The position numbers and the translations under genes are program-made. From Liolophura sinensis (lineage: Eukaryota > Mollusca > Polyplacophora > Chitonida > Chitonidae): DNA of 64,000 nucleotides. Location of the stretch: positions 22,420,955 through 22,484,954 of the forward strand of contig NC_088305.1 of the NCBI RefSeq assembly GCF_032854445.1, written 5' to 3'. The notes beneath the pieces were generated by a model. It was not told the origin of the DNA and searched no databases. It worked only from the letters and a program-made list of their open reading frames with translations. Each line of letters opens with the position of its first letter. Position 1 is the first letter of the stretch. Positions 26,101 through 38,519 of the stretch are shown piece after piece.

Positions 26101-29100
26101 CTCCCAAATTTACCTAAAATTTTTCCTCTATAAAGGTTACAACGTTGTGACAATAAAATCAGGTGTCCTTGTGACGTAGACTACTGCGTCGATGTTTCAA
26201 AGAGGCTATACAGGATTTTTTTTTGGCAAAAATCGATAAGCGCAAATCCAATCGAATTTTTGCTATTATTTCAGAATAATCAAAATTATTACCTCTCACA
26301 AAATATATGCCTCGTCCGTGTGCGTTTTACAATTACAAATCGGCAATACAGTTTCTAAAATTTATAAAGTGGGTCGCATTAGAAGTTTTTCAAATTTAAG
26401 AATCATATTAATTTAAATTTCTAAATATAATACGTTAGCCTGATAGTTACTGAAAGGTGATGATTTGAACTATTCGTGGTATGTCTGGAAAATTAGATTC
26501 CAATGGCGAATGTGAATTGTACGCAAAACATGTCCGGTATATGCCTTTCTAAACCACTGCACATGAATATAATTCCTCCTGTTCAATATAGATCGATAAA
26601 TATCCATACACACTGATACTACTTGTTGCATAATTTAGTGCAGAATTAATGAATTCTGCTGTCGGCCTTGCTGAAATTAATAATCTCCACCGTTTAAGAA
26701 TGACCAGGTTTAGTTACAGTAAGCCAGCAAAGGGAGGTCACTCCAGTGTGACATTGTCACAGCTCTGAAATAGAGCTTTAGGTTAAGTGGACCTTACCAT
26801 AAACTTGATAGGTCTTCGCCATTTCGCAGTCAAAATACACTTGTCTCACACTTTCGTTTTATGACTTTGTGTCATTCGAATGTTGCAGGTGTATTCCCGC
26901 TAATAGTTTTTGACAGGAGGTTGAAATATTGGGACAGATAGGCCTGTACATGCTGTAATCCATTAAACATTGTCGCCTTCTTATTCAGATGTACACGCTA
27001 TAAAACATAGTGAAAGAGAAAAATGAAGAAAAAAACATATCACTTCTAAAAACGTACCAATTTCCATAAATTTAAACGCAAACTTGTGTCCTGCTAACAC
27101 ATGAAAAGACGCCAGTTAAGGTGAAAGTTTTAAATGTATTTCATGTGTAAGTTGTATAACCAATGTAGCTTGTTCGTTTCCGTTGCAGACCAAATTCCGG
27201 ATGTGCCCAATTGTGGACTGCGCATTTCCGGGATTCTGTGCCATTTCCAAGCCGTCATATTTCCAGATCAACGGGATGAACTGTACGGGCTGCCCTGTGT
27301 GTAGCAATCAGATCCTGGGGAAAAGTACGTCTGCTCCAATCACAACACGCCAACCTCTCAGCTACGCAAATTCTATGTGGCTTTGTTGGTTGATAATTTC
27401 ATTTCATATCTTCACCTGTACTGTAGGTCCTTTGTACTGCGTGAGTTTCTCTACGAAAAATTCACACTGGACGTGTTTTTAGAATATTACATTCTTAAAT
27501 CAAAAATGATGTTAACATGTCTAAGTGTTTTTAAAATGTGTATCTTAACATCTTAAAGTTTTATGGGACAACAACATGGATATATTGTGCAAGTTGTAAC
27601 ATAATTCTAGATTATATGATTATCTTAACATTATGGTGTGAAACGCATCACGAGAGTGCGGAAAAATCTCTTTGAACTGATCGTTTGACATTCGAAAAGT
27701 GGTACATTACAACGCCGTCTTAAAACGTTTTGTAAAGTGTTAAATTTTGAACTTTAAAATTGCTAACATTATAAAATTTTCCACTCCACGCTCCATGACA
27801 AATCTTGTGCTTAACATCACTGTTATACACATAACATTCCAGTTTTAAGAGTGTATAATGTGCGCAATGCCATCAGGAATGTTCATGTCGACCCATGTCT
27901 TATATTACAACACAATATACATTATGTACGCAATGCCATCAGGGATGTTAACATCTACATATGTTTTATATTATAACACTTCACACACACTGCCAGCAAT
28001 GAATTTCACCCCTTTGTGTCATCTGTAAAGTAACATAATATATATCCAATGTCATGAGGGATATTCTTCCCATTTTATATCAGCCACCGGGCCAGTCATT
28101 ACCAGTTACGGTGATTTTGGTTTCTGAACGGTTTCCTAGGTAGAATATTTATTTATTTATTTATTTTTGTAATTGATATTTTACGCTGTACTCAAGAATA
28201 TTTCACTTAAACGATGGTGGCCAGCATAATGGAGGGAGGAAACCGGGCGGAGCCCGGATAAAACCCACGACTATTCGTAGGTTGCTTGAAGACCTTTTCA
28301 CTTACGGCGGAAGAGGAAGCCAGCACGAGCTGGACTTGAACTCACATTGATGAGAGGCTCCAGGGTCATTACACTGTGCTAACGCACTAACCAACTGAGC
28401 CACGGAAGCCCCATCTTGGGCAGAATAGATGTGGGCGCTGGTAAACAACGACACAACCTATCAGCACAATGATAACAATGCATAAAATAAATAAAATAAC
28501 ATATAACGATGCGGTCTTGTGGGTTTTATACTGACTCTCAGCTCTTTACACAACCTAAAAGCTTCTCACAATCCTAAAGGCATGTACCAAGTCGTGTTAG
28601 TCATAGATTAATTCATTGTTTCACTGGCTACTTTTTATTATTACAGGAAGTGTCATACCAATAGACCTGGTAAGTATTGCTGCGATTGGCTCTTGTTAGT
28701 TGTAAGCAAACTCTTTCGTGATTATAGCTAAACTGGTTGTAGAATCAAACGTTTAACAGTGGAATGTTTGCTGGTTAAAGCGATATTTATTTTTAAATAA
28801 TACTCCAAAAACTTTGAACGTGGCATTTGAGCCCTATGCTTAGCACTTGGTTCTGAGCAAGTTATAGCTTCCACTGATTAGATATCGCTGTACGTGGCAT
28901 TAATAGCTGAGACAATCATCCGATGTCATCGGAATAAAAAAATTGCTTATACTTAATGCGTATATCCATTATGTTTTCCATTCTTCACATTTGTCGCTAA
29001 ACAGGGTCACCTGATCCAATGCCCCTTGGTGGACTGCGCCTTCAAGGCTGGCTGTACAGCTATTACACATTCGACCTTCCAATGGAATGGACGCCAATGT

Positions 29101-32100
29101 CAAGGATGTCCGATCTGCGAGGAAAAGTTGTCCCCACGTAAGCCACAACGAATAACACAAACACAATTCCTAATGTGCAAATCAAGACATATATTTAGGT
29201 GTCTCTAGACATGTTAATTAACATTTTCATGTAGAGAATTTTATAGGATTATTTCAAGATGGGTCATAGAGAACATATTTACAAGCGATATGAAAAAGGT
29301 ATATTTGCGCGTTATCTGTAGTTTTACACCGTACTCTTTTTATTTCAGAACAGTACTTATTTTTCCATAGTTTTCGAATGCATTTTCACGCAGAGACTTT
29401 CAGTTAACAAAAAGACGATTCTCCCATTTTGTACTGTTTTCCTGTTTTTGTGGCAAGCTCGCAACTTTTTCTTTACGCTTTCGCACCTGAAGTTTCCAAA
29501 AATCCTGATCGAGGTCTGATCAGCTTGATTTGATATGATGAATCAATATAGAAAGTTTTACCTTCACTTAACTTAGTTGTACGATGTTGAGACATGACTA
29601 GATTGACGTAGGATAGTTGTATTATGGTCAAATGCTTTTTGTTTCGCCTGACATATATGTAGCTATATGATGTTGGAATATGGTACTGTCTGCACAGTGA
29701 TTGACATTTTAAAGCATTGTTTTAAAGGAGAAGAAAACTTAAATATCAATCAAATACCATTGAAAAGAGTAGGCATTTCCTCGCAGGTGCATACCCTGAA
29801 AAATTCCGATATGTACCTCCAGTTGATAAATTATAAATAAAGTCAGCCCCAAAATCCGCTGTGGGCGACTCCATTTTGCCTAAGAACTAGTCCTGAAGTC
29901 TTCTGTGTTAGGAGGAGAATCGTCGTCGAAAACCGCCGAAGTGCAGTTCCGGTAGAACTCTTCTTCCCAGAAGGTAGTGAACAGTACAGTTCGTTTTCGG
30001 CCTGACGATCGGGAAACCGGAATGTTGGACGTAGGTTCCGAGTTTACACGAACAAGCCGGCAGTTTTAACGACTCTCACTGGCTGAGAGACTACACACCC
30101 CCAGCATAAATTACACGGTGTTAAAGGTGGAGAACGCCATGGACCTGCTTTACCATTTTCAGTCTTTACGTGCGCGGCGAGGAAAAATCGAAAAGTTATG
30201 CAACAGGCATCAACAGATAGAAAAAAATGTGCTCTTTTCAGCCTATAGTGTCATTTTTTAAAACGTTTTATTCTCCTTTAACCCTTACGAGTCCTGAAGA
30301 GGATATATAAACTCTGAAACATTATCGAGCAAGACGTAAAATTAGAAAGTTGACAGCACGTTTTGAGGAGTTTTTACATTTAGTGCTTCATCTGTTTCAG
30401 GTGAGGTTTTGCCCGGAAATCTGGTAAGTGATACTCACTGTATAAACCATTAAGTGCAATGCACTGTATGAATAACTAAGAGACACTCGCTGCCCTGCAA
30501 GAACGAAAATCTAAGCGCATATTTTGTCCGTTATGTTGTACTCGTTTACATCCTTAATATGTTGTACTCCTGAACATTTTTAGTCATTTAGCATCCTAAG
30601 CACACATCTTTGTCTCTCTCTAGGCGAAAACATGTTTAGACGCTAAACATGTCAAAGGAAACCAGGCTATCTAAGAATGACTCATGAAGACAAAATTGAA
30701 AACAAATGAAATATATTTGTTTTCATCTCACATTCTGTAGTTCACAGCGGCCTATGTTAATACAATGTGTTAAAATGAACACTCACATAAAAGGAAAACC
30801 GCTTTATAACTTTGCATATAATACACAAAAGGTAAGCCTTGATTTACTTGATCTTTTACAGGAGGGAACATAAATATTGATGGTGACTTTGTTACATACA
30901 AAACGAAGGATGCAAAAGCAGAATTTTGTTTCATGCTTAACAACATGTGAAACCTGCTTTAAGACAAGTTCCAACTACAATATGACAGACTTTACACTAA
31001 CAAAAATACAATAAAGGCTATACTCTAAACAAAAACATCCAGTTCTCAAAGAAGGTAGTGTAGTGGATTATGGCCCAGTACATATACTACCACAGAAAGA
31101 AAGTACACAGTTGTTATAAATTTTGGGTATTGATGTCTAATTAAATTAAAAATTTACAGAGATTAATACAAGTCAATTTTAAAATAACCAGTCATGAAAA
31201 ACCTATATTGCTTTATGTCTATTAATTTCCCAATTCATTGTATGTTTTTATACATTTAAAAGTAAGAAATGAACCTTAGTATAAAGAGGATTTGTTATCA
31301 GAAACAACCACCTGCAGAAAATCAAAACGCTGGTAGCATTTTGAGTGTGATATAGATCAAACAGGTTATACACCATTAATAAAAGTTACAAGGAAAAGTT
31401 TAAGTCACTTCCTGTAGGATCGTTACACGCATCCCATCCAAAATCATGTAGCAGGTGTCCATCCATCAAAATAGCAGGATGTAGTGGGCTCTACAAGTCA
31501 GCTCTCCTCACCTGAGGGTACAAAAGAACGCGGTGGGAAAGTGCACAAAACTGCAGATATTTAAACCACTTATCGTATCAGGCAGAATTATTATTCGTTT
31601 ACAGAAACAGAAGAATATAATACTATAAACCTAAATGTGTTTGGCCTAAATGTGTTTGTAATTTACCAGGTGTTGCGGCGGGTGTGTTGTGATAGATTAG
31701 ATAATATCCCTTTTGGTATTTTTTGAAATGAAAAATTGAGTCATAGGGTAACGGTTAAGGGACGGAGGAATAGAGAGAATACCTTATTTACATTATTTTC
31801 GACCGGATGCAGGACTGAAACCACACATATAATACATACTTCTGTATGAGCGTGAATTTAGACGAAGTTAAAGTGGCCTGGGATATGGGCCTATGTGCCC
31901 TATTCACGTAATATTATCTCTGAAAACACAATTTAGAGGCCCAGAGAAAATTTTTCATTCTAAATTAATTCTAAAATTTGTCTTCCTATTGCGCTAGTCT
32001 TCCATCCCGTCGGGGATTATGGTCAACAGAGAAGTAAGTGAGAACTTCGCCATAAATCATTGTAGGCTACATGTACAGGTCAACCATTCTTTCCTAAAAA

Positions 32101-35100
32101 TATTTCACCCTGAACATATTTAGCGGTCAACAAGTTTAGGAATGCGCTTAGATAAAAGCCGAAGCCAAATATATATTTAGATTCTAAATACGTACATGTT
32201 TGGATGTCAGGACTGGTTAGGATAGCAAACGTGGAAGACACTAAACACGTTCGAACATGTTCTGGTCTGTCGTGCTTTAGTTGAGAATGCGTTTCTTAAC
32301 CTGTTTAACGCATATTTAACAAGTTGACGGGACGTTTATTTCTAAACGCTCTTTTTGCATTGTGTATGAACAACTAAGTGACATGCGCTGTATGAACAAT
32401 CAAGTGACATGCGCTGACGGGACGTTTATTTCTAAACGCTCTTTTTGCATTGTGTATGAACAACTAAATGACGCGCTGTATGAGGAACTGCGTCACACGC
32501 AGTGTATGAGGAACTAAGTGACACGCGCTGTATGAGGAACTAAGTAATACGCGCTGTATGAGGAACTGAATGACACGCGCTCTATATAAACATTTTCAGC
32601 TGTAAAATCTGTTTATTACTTATAAAACAACTGTTAAGATAGTAGGTGTTGTAGTCGTGCCCTAACTAAACACTAGAAGAATAATCTCATCTACGTCAGC
32701 CGATATCTGAAAATTACGCTTGCTATACTGTAATGATTCCCCCATCCTTTCCTTCCATTGAAGACTTTTGTTTGCAGTAGTTTGATTAATCTTACAGTAA
32801 ATAATCCGACAAAAGCTGTAAAGCACAGAATAATGATAATATGTCATTCATTCCCTCAAAGTTATGCATGATCTTAAGCCATAATCATTCATTCATTCAT
32901 TCATTCATTCAAAATCACGCATGACGTTAAAGCTACAATCCTTCATTCATTCAAAGTCACACACGTCATTAGGTCATAATCATTCATTCAATCTCGTGTG
33001 ACGTTAAGCCATAATCATTCATTCATTCATTCATTCAAAATCACGCATGACGTTAAAGCTACAATCCTTCATTCATTCAAAGTCACACACGTCATTAGGT
33101 CATAATCATTCATTCAATCTCGTGTGACGTTAAGCCATAATCATTCATTCATTCATTCAAAAGTTCGCATGAATGAGTGGTTAATCCATAATCATTCATT
33201 CAAAATCTCGCATGACGTTAAGCCATAACCCATTCATTCTTTCAAAGTTTCGCATGACGTTAAGCCATAATCATTCGTTCATTCAAAGTTAGCATGACGT
33301 TAAGCCATAATCGCCCATTCATTCAAAGTCAGCATAACTTTAAGCCATAATCATTCGTTCATTCAAAGTTAGCATGACGTTAAGCCATAATCGCCCATTC
33401 ATTCAAAGTCTCGCATGACGTTAAGCCATAACCCATTCATTCTTTCAAAGTTCCGCATGACGTTAAGCCATAATCATTCGTTCATTCAAAGTTAGCATGA
33501 CGTTAAGCCATAATCGCCCATTCATTCAAAGTCAGCATAACTTTAAGCCATAATCATTCGTTCATTCAAAGTTAGCATGACGTTAAGCCATAATCGCCCA
33601 TTCATTCAAAGTCAACATGACGTTAAGCCATGATCATTCGTTCATTCAAAGTCAGCATGACGTTAAGCCACAATCGCCCATTCATTCAAAGCCACCCATG
33701 GTGTTAGATGTTGGTTAGAAGGTGGTGAATACATGCTTACCTAAGCAGAACATTATAAAACAGGAATCTAAACAGGGTGCGTGTACACTGTGCACATAAA
33801 TAAAGAAAAGTGCTTTCGATTCCCAGAACGAATTATGCAGTTGGTAGACATATACTGTATATAGTACACTTTTCATCACATTATTAACAGCATGTTTACT
33901 GCTTGTTTGTATTTCACGTGCTTATTGGTTTCTATCCTATGTTTACAGTTGCATCTCAATATATGCCCAATGGTGCTTTGCGCGGCCCCAGGCCCGTGTG
34001 ACCAACCTTACAAATTGTCAACGACCATGTGGCAGGGGAAGGAGTGTCCGGGGTGCTCTTATTGTCCTTCCAAAACAGACAAAACACGTAAATCTTATTT
34101 TTTATTTGATTGTTGTATATATCAAATATTTCATTTGTAAATATCATAATATTACTTAAAATACTGTGGCGATCAGTTTTTTTATATCAAAAAATGGCTT
34201 GATTCTCGTTGATGGAAAACTGCAAATAAATTAATTTGCTAGAGTATAAAGTAAAACATAAATACATATCCCTAATATGCCCAAGGATAAAAAGTCTGAA
34301 GTTAGAGTGATTCAAAATAACATTTAACTGATATATAACGATTAATATGTTAAAATATGTATTTTGGTATTCAACATACAGTCATCTTTTGTTGTTTGTG
34401 CATACACAGGTGAAGTTATTGAGGTCAAGGTACGTGCAATCTTCTTTTCCTTCCTCATTCTATCCAAGGCAGATTAATGAGTAAAGTTTGATGAGTAAAG
34501 ATTCGAGCAAACAATAAACTCCTAGACTTTCATTTTGGTAACTTATGGTATACTAGTATGTAAATAAAAAAAAAATGAGTTTTTAATTTTTGTTTGCAAA
34601 TTTTTGTCTCCCCCTTTTTGGTTATCTAAACAGAACCCATATGTTTGGTAAATTTTAGCACATTTGCCGATGGAAGTTGTCTTGGAACTTTTCAGACGAA
34701 ATACATGTCTTACGCAACATATTTGACAGGTCAACACACCCACACTCTCTATCTGTTGATTGGATTCAGTCGAGTGGAATTATTTATTAACTATTTGCTT
34801 GATGTTTAGCGTTCATGGATGTAAAATAAAGCGCGGGTGAAACCGCCACCCTTCTCCAGGTATCTGACAAAACCCATGACTTAAACCACAACGTTTTACA
34901 CTTACCAGTCCCTCTATCATCAGACGTTAACCTCCTTTTCTCAGAACAGCTCATGTTAACTTTTTTCTTCAGCCGATGTGCCCCATGGCGAAGTGTCGTG
35001 CCCCAGGTCCCTGTGACCGACCCTACAGCATGAGTTACATAGAGATAGGGGGAATGAAGTGCCCGATGTGCCCCTTCTGCGAAAGGAACCAACTTAAACC

Positions 35101-38041
35101 ACAGCGTAAGGAAGTATTTTATTCAGAGAAAGATATATATATACTAAACCATTTACAAATAGTAATTATGCCGGATCTTGTGTCTTGTAATTGTTCACCT
35201 GTCACCACCTGGCGTTTGGAGACAATTAAATTCTTCAAGTATGTCTGACAGAAGGTACAACTGTACATTGTACAATAAATTTCCTCTGTTGTTTTATCTC
35301 ATTGCATCCTGAGTGAGATTTTTCTATTCAAAGTGTTGAAAAACTCTAGATAATAACCGCACTAAGCAAACAGTACATGAAAACATTTCCTCTGTTGTTT
35401 TATCTCATTGCATCCTGAGTGAGATTTCTCCATTCAAAGTGTTGAAAAACTCTAGATAATAACCGCACTAAGCAAACAGTACATGAAAACAACTTATACC
35501 TCTTCGGGATTTCTTTGCTTGTTTCAAGAACAGCCTGAAATTTATCGACAAATATTTTTGTATCTTTTTTCGCGATTTGTGTTTCAGGCGAAGTCCTCAA
35601 CCCGGGCCTGGTGAGTTATATCTTTGAGAACCTTCAAATGAGCTGCTAAACACATTACTGCTATTCCAGTCGTTTATTTAATATTTATTTAACATCATTA
35701 TCAAGAATTTTTCACTCATAGGATGACGGTTAATAATATTGGTGTAGGGAATCGGAGTGCCCGGAATAAACCACTAATCTTTGGCGATTTTATTACTACT
35801 TTCACACTTGCACACTATTTTGGAGAAAGGCACGTGGCTTTTAAGGAATGTACATAAACGACAAAAGCTGTCCCAAGATCGACGGCATGGATAAGCTATT
35901 TCAGAAGGTAGATGTAATTTCATCTTTATATTCACTTAAGACTGGCTGTACTCGACCACTAAGAATCCCGTGCAATTTTAATTGAATTGTTGCTCAAACG
36001 ATTCAGATACACATGTATCTACTGAGCGTATCACATTACTGCTAGGTTAGAATCGCCATAATAACTGGTGGATATTTGATGAACTTTATTTCCCGAAATG
36101 TTTGCATTAATGACACAACCGTTACCCTCATTCTTGATGGAGTCAGGTCAACACCCAGATTTCCCGCGACTGCTCGACACGTGATGGATGTACCGATCTC
36201 CCAGAATGTTCGAAAAAGCCTTCCTTCAGACCAGCAATAATTTTATATGGCCATCTTCCATAAATAAAGAGAGGGGGGGGGGGGATTCTCATAAGTTTCA
36301 TTTACACGCATATATCATAGTTGCTATGCTAACGCTAAATGACGGTAAAACTAGACCCTCTTCATGAATCTCTGTATATCTAACGTCTGTTTCCTGTCTT
36401 CCATCTCCTGTCTTCTGTCTCACCATGCTGGTTAAGATTCACTTGGAAATTTGCCCCATTCCAATGTGCGTAGCGCCAGGACCATGTGACCACCCGTACA
36501 GCATGTCCTATGTGACAGTTGGCGACAAGAAATGCCCCATGTGTGCGTACTGCAAAAAAGACACCAAACGTAAGTAAAAAAAAACAACTCAATAGTAAAA
36601 CTTTTATTAACAGTTCAGAAGCTTCACGCAGATAATGTTACCGCACCAAGCTTAGCTGATACCTCTATAATGCCCCACATGAGCAAAATTGAAAAGCAAA
36701 ACAAGCCTGATTTGTGCAAGAAAGCTTGAAGCAAGCAGTAATTTCGTCATGCGTCCCTGGGCAATATTTATCCCAGATGACGGTTTGTTTTCTCATTTTG
36801 ACACTTACCTACTATATGTGTTTATTTGCATTTTATATTTACTTACACACTAAAAACACTAAAAAGGTTTCATCTATGTTACGCTTAATACAAGTATCCT
36901 GGTGTGTACAGATAACAACTGTGTATAGTAATTAAAGAGAAGTGTTTTTATAGTAAAAAATAAAATAGTAAAAATGTGAAATGTTTACAAAATGATGCGG
37001 TGAACGTGTTTATTTTGTAAACATGTCACATGTTTAGTGTAGTAAATACATTAGACACTTTTACATCAGTTTGTTACATTTAATGACATAAAGTCATATT
37101 CACTTGACCATCATACTCGTTACAGCGCATGCGCCGTTCTCTACGCTCGCTTTACAACGCTGTCACCACTGGGCAAACTTGACCACTGGAGCCTGTGTAA
37201 CACAAGTAGGCTTGTTAGGCTTAGCCTCGAAACATTGTCCTCGCGCTGAACTATTTGTTCAGCATTCATCATGAGAATTGTTTCAGGTGCTGGTTAGAAT
37301 CAAGTTGTGAATACTTTAGATGAAGAGAATGCATGTGTATAAAATATTATTAGAAACAAAGGTGGAGACAGAGTTTTTTTTTCTGACATCACTTTCTGCC
37401 GCATCATCGCGATCCCAGTAACCTCGGCGTAGCTCAAGATTTCTATACAAATTTTGCTAGTAGCGGCAGGGATGGAAAGCATGCGCTGTAAGAAGTATAC
37501 CGGACTATTTGTGGACCTGATCACAGATCTATTGTATTTGAAGTTTATTACATGTTTTGTACCCTCTAGATCCAACTTAATGCGTGAAGGCCACTAAATT
37601 CAGAATCTGTTCTGTTTACAGGCGAGGTGATCACTTCTGTAAGTTTTTTTTTATTATTTATACCTATCATGTCTTATCCCTTTAAGATATTAAGAACAGA
37701 GTTTTCTGCCAACAGTTTCATTTTAATCGACCCCTCGTTGATAAAGCAGTCCATAGTGTCTGAAAGCTTTCACAGTTTAACACCGAAACTCACCGATTAA
37801 AAACGTGCACATTTCTTTCAGGATGTATGAATCAGTATTAAACCAAACTTTTCTGGGTGTCCGACATATTTTCAGCAAAAGACGGAGAAATTGTGTGTTT
37901 ATTGTTTGTTTTCAGCCACGCACCTGCCCTCTTCTCCCTTGTTTACCCCTAATTGACTGCGCTCAAACCCAAAGCACGACTTACCAGTTTGAAGGCCGCT
38001 CTTGCCCAGGATGCCCAGTCTGTACCCAGCCCAAACAGTAA
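23124..38041 (+). CDS. secreted protein of seven six-cysteine domains encoded by repeated linker-exon/domain-exon pairs
   Basis: I do not recognise a named family. Fifteen coding exons: 23124-23175, 23934-23947, 24994-25133, 25744-25769, 27189-27324, 28647-28669, 29005-29137, 30401-30423, 33949-34087, 34410-34429, 34973-35105, 35588-35610, 36437-36569, 37622-37638, 37916-38041 (TAA). Exon 1 is a signal peptide (MEPLTTGVLLLAFMAAQG). Mini exons of 14-26 bases (phase 1 to 0) encode linkers such as REVLPGNL, REVIEVK and REVLNPGL. Exons of 126-140 bases (phase 0 to 1) each encode C-P-x(3)-C-x(5)-C-x(14,15)-C-x(2)-C-x(2)-C, for example CPIVDCAFPGFC and NCTGCPVC. All junctions except D6's weaker acceptor (GTTAAG) have good consensus. 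Domains 4-6 share CxAPGPCDxPY and look youngest. Predicted length is about 378 residues if the one-base excess in the first domain exon (see separate entry) is discounted. The cysteine layout faintly recalls the second half of VWC domains; that is inference. Confidence 0.87.
23560..23905. repeat. about 63-bp minisatellite in intron 1 of the cysteine-rich gene
   Basis: About five units of ATCATCTCCAGATACTTAAT, CAACATTCTGTCAGCGAATC and TTGTAACTTCACGAAATGC. It ends about 30 bp before the acceptor of the first linker exon. Confidence 0.88.
24994..25133 (+). CDS. first six-cysteine domain exon, frame broken by one base
   Basis: The family layout needs an exon length of 1 modulo 3 (133, 136, 139 in sister exons); this one is 140. 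Up to CPMLYCPQLENCIKIK the frame entered from the linker exon matches the family. From PTYLNINGRQCIGCPKC on, the match is in the next frame, and that second frame also has the right phase for the following linker exon. The slip lies in the A-rich stretch 25048-25057 (AAAATTAAAA). Read literally the protein would stop soon after, at a TGA. Either an A was added by sequencing or assembly, or this allele is null. A second in-frame acceptor at 25002 would give a start at 25003 without changing this. Confidence 0.85.
25345..25620. repeat. about 20-bp minisatellite in intron 3 of the cysteine-rich gene
   Basis: About thirteen imprecise units of AGTGTAACAGACCTGTCTT, with variants CAAAATGTAACAAACCTG and CTCAGTGTAACAGGCC. 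It lies between the first domain exon and the next linker exon. Confidence 0.88.
25789..26112 (-). mobile_element. tRNA-derived SINE of a second family, head truncated
   Basis: Reverse copy of the element at 58267-58621: CACTCACT-type end with AACCCCAAGCACTCACTCAC (minus strand), the middle GACGACTTACCGATGGCAAG and ATACTGATACGGGTCAACCA, and the start near GTCACACCTAAGAC and GATCTACCGCTCCC. It resembles the widespread mollusc SINEs with a tRNA-like head and conserved core (RUDI-like, from memory). It lies in intron 4 of the cysteine-rich gene. Confidence 0.8.
28146..28412 (-). mobile_element. tRNA-derived SINE, near full length
   Basis: Reverse copy of the family at 14229-14497: ACGCTGTACTCAAGAATATT, AGGAAACCGGGCGGAGCCC, TTGAACTCACATTGATGAG and head end GAGCCACGGAAGCCCC. 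Flanks TAGGTAGAATA and TGGGCAGAATA look like a slightly mutated target-site duplication. It lies in intron 5 of the cysteine-rich gene. Confidence 0.9.
29726..30277. mobile_element. TTAA-flanked non-autonomous DNA transposon (MITE)
   Basis: Both ends carry an inverted repeat: AGGAGAAGAAAACTT at the left and, on the other strand at the right, AGGAGAATAAAACGTTT. TTAA lies immediately outside each end (29722-29725 and 30278-30281). Length is 552 bp and no transposase frame is seen. TTAA targets are typical of piggyBac and Kolobok groups; which one is open. It lies in the intron between domain exon 3 and the next linker exon. Confidence 0.78.
32325..32590. repeat. minisatellite of about 30-bp units with a duplicated leader
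   Basis: Units GTATGAGGAACTAAGTGACA followed by CGCGCT repeat about six times. The leader block GACGGGACGTTTATTTCTAA through TGTGTATGAACAACTA occurs twice (about 32328 and 32417). Confidence 0.85.
32880..33700. repeat. minisatellite with CATT tetranucleotide core, about 45-bp unit
   Basis: About eighteen units of CATTCATTCAAAGTCAGCAT then GACGTTAAGCCATAATC, with variable numbers of CATT. Blocks of about 130-190 bp are duplicated (for example 32940-33000 with 33060-33120). It ends about 250 bp before domain exon 4. Confidence 0.93.
35282..35493. repeat. 106-bp tandem duplication
   Basis: The segment from CCTCTGTTGTTTTATCTCAT to CAAACAGTACATGAAAAC appears twice in a row with about two differences (TTTTTCTATTC versus TTTCTCCATTC), so the duplication is recent. 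It lies in the intron after domain exon 5. Confidence 0.9.
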
Positions 38042-38124
38042 ATGCTTCAATGTGGCATCATTGATTAGCTCAGACTTAATCAGTGGCTTTTTGGATTAAA
38101 AAAAGGATGGAGGATGCAGTCTTC

Positions 38125-38130
38125 AATAAA
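38125..38130 (+). terminator. candidate poly(A) signal of the cysteine-rich gene
   Basis: AATAAA lies 84 bases after the TAA stop at 38039-38041, a normal distance for an animal 3' UTR. Confidence 0.6.
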
Positions 38131-38367
38131 ACTCAGTTGTATCCAATAGAAATGGTGTGTTTCTCATCACTCACTTGAGCGATCTTTAAGTTTTCTGATC
38201 CATATATTACCTGATTCTCACCCGGACCAGGTAAAAGTTTAAAACGACGTCCAAGGCTGCTGATCGACAAGGTTTTATCTTTTTTCTATGTATAAATAAA
38301 TACCTACTAAGAATGTCCCTCAACTCTCTTCATATCGTGATTCTAAATCCATCGAAGTTTTGTAAAC

Positions 38368-38515
38368 AGGGGCTTCCGTGACAGAGTGGTTAGCATGCCA
38401 GCGCAGCATATGCCTCTGGTGCCTCTCAACAAAAGTGGTCGCTGTGAGTTCAAGTGCAGCTCAGGACGGCTTCTTCTTCGGTCGGACGTGGGAAAGTCTT
38501 GCAGCAACATGTACA
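38368..38515 (+). mobile_element. tRNA-derived SINE, 5' part only
   Basis: GGGGCTTCCGTGACAGAGTG and GTGGTCGCTGTGAGTTCAAG match the head of the 14229 family, continuing to GACGTGGGAAAGTCTTGCAG. It stops where the adjoining minisatellite begins at about 38520, so the 3' half may have been replaced by it. Confidence 0.78.
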
Positions 38516-38519
38516 AATT

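Larger units (their letters stand above)
30424..33948. other. longest intron of the cysteine-rich gene
   Basis: This 3.5-kb intron separates the linker exon at 30401 from domain exon 4. It holds minisatellites at about 32395-32590 and 32880-33700. From 30424 to 32320 I find no coding exon with the family cysteine pattern and no element I can name. Phases on both sides fit directly, so no module is missing. Confidence 0.6.

Noticed and set aside
27325-27482. Extension of the second six-cysteine domain past 27324
   Set aside because: The open frame continues by chance; the donor GTACGT at 27325 and the phase of the next linker exon fix the exon end.
35670-35800. Further worn SINE copy (TATTTAACATCATTATCAAG, TTTTTCACTCATAGGATGAC)
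   Set aside because: Resemblance to the SINE 3' half is too weak to call by eye.
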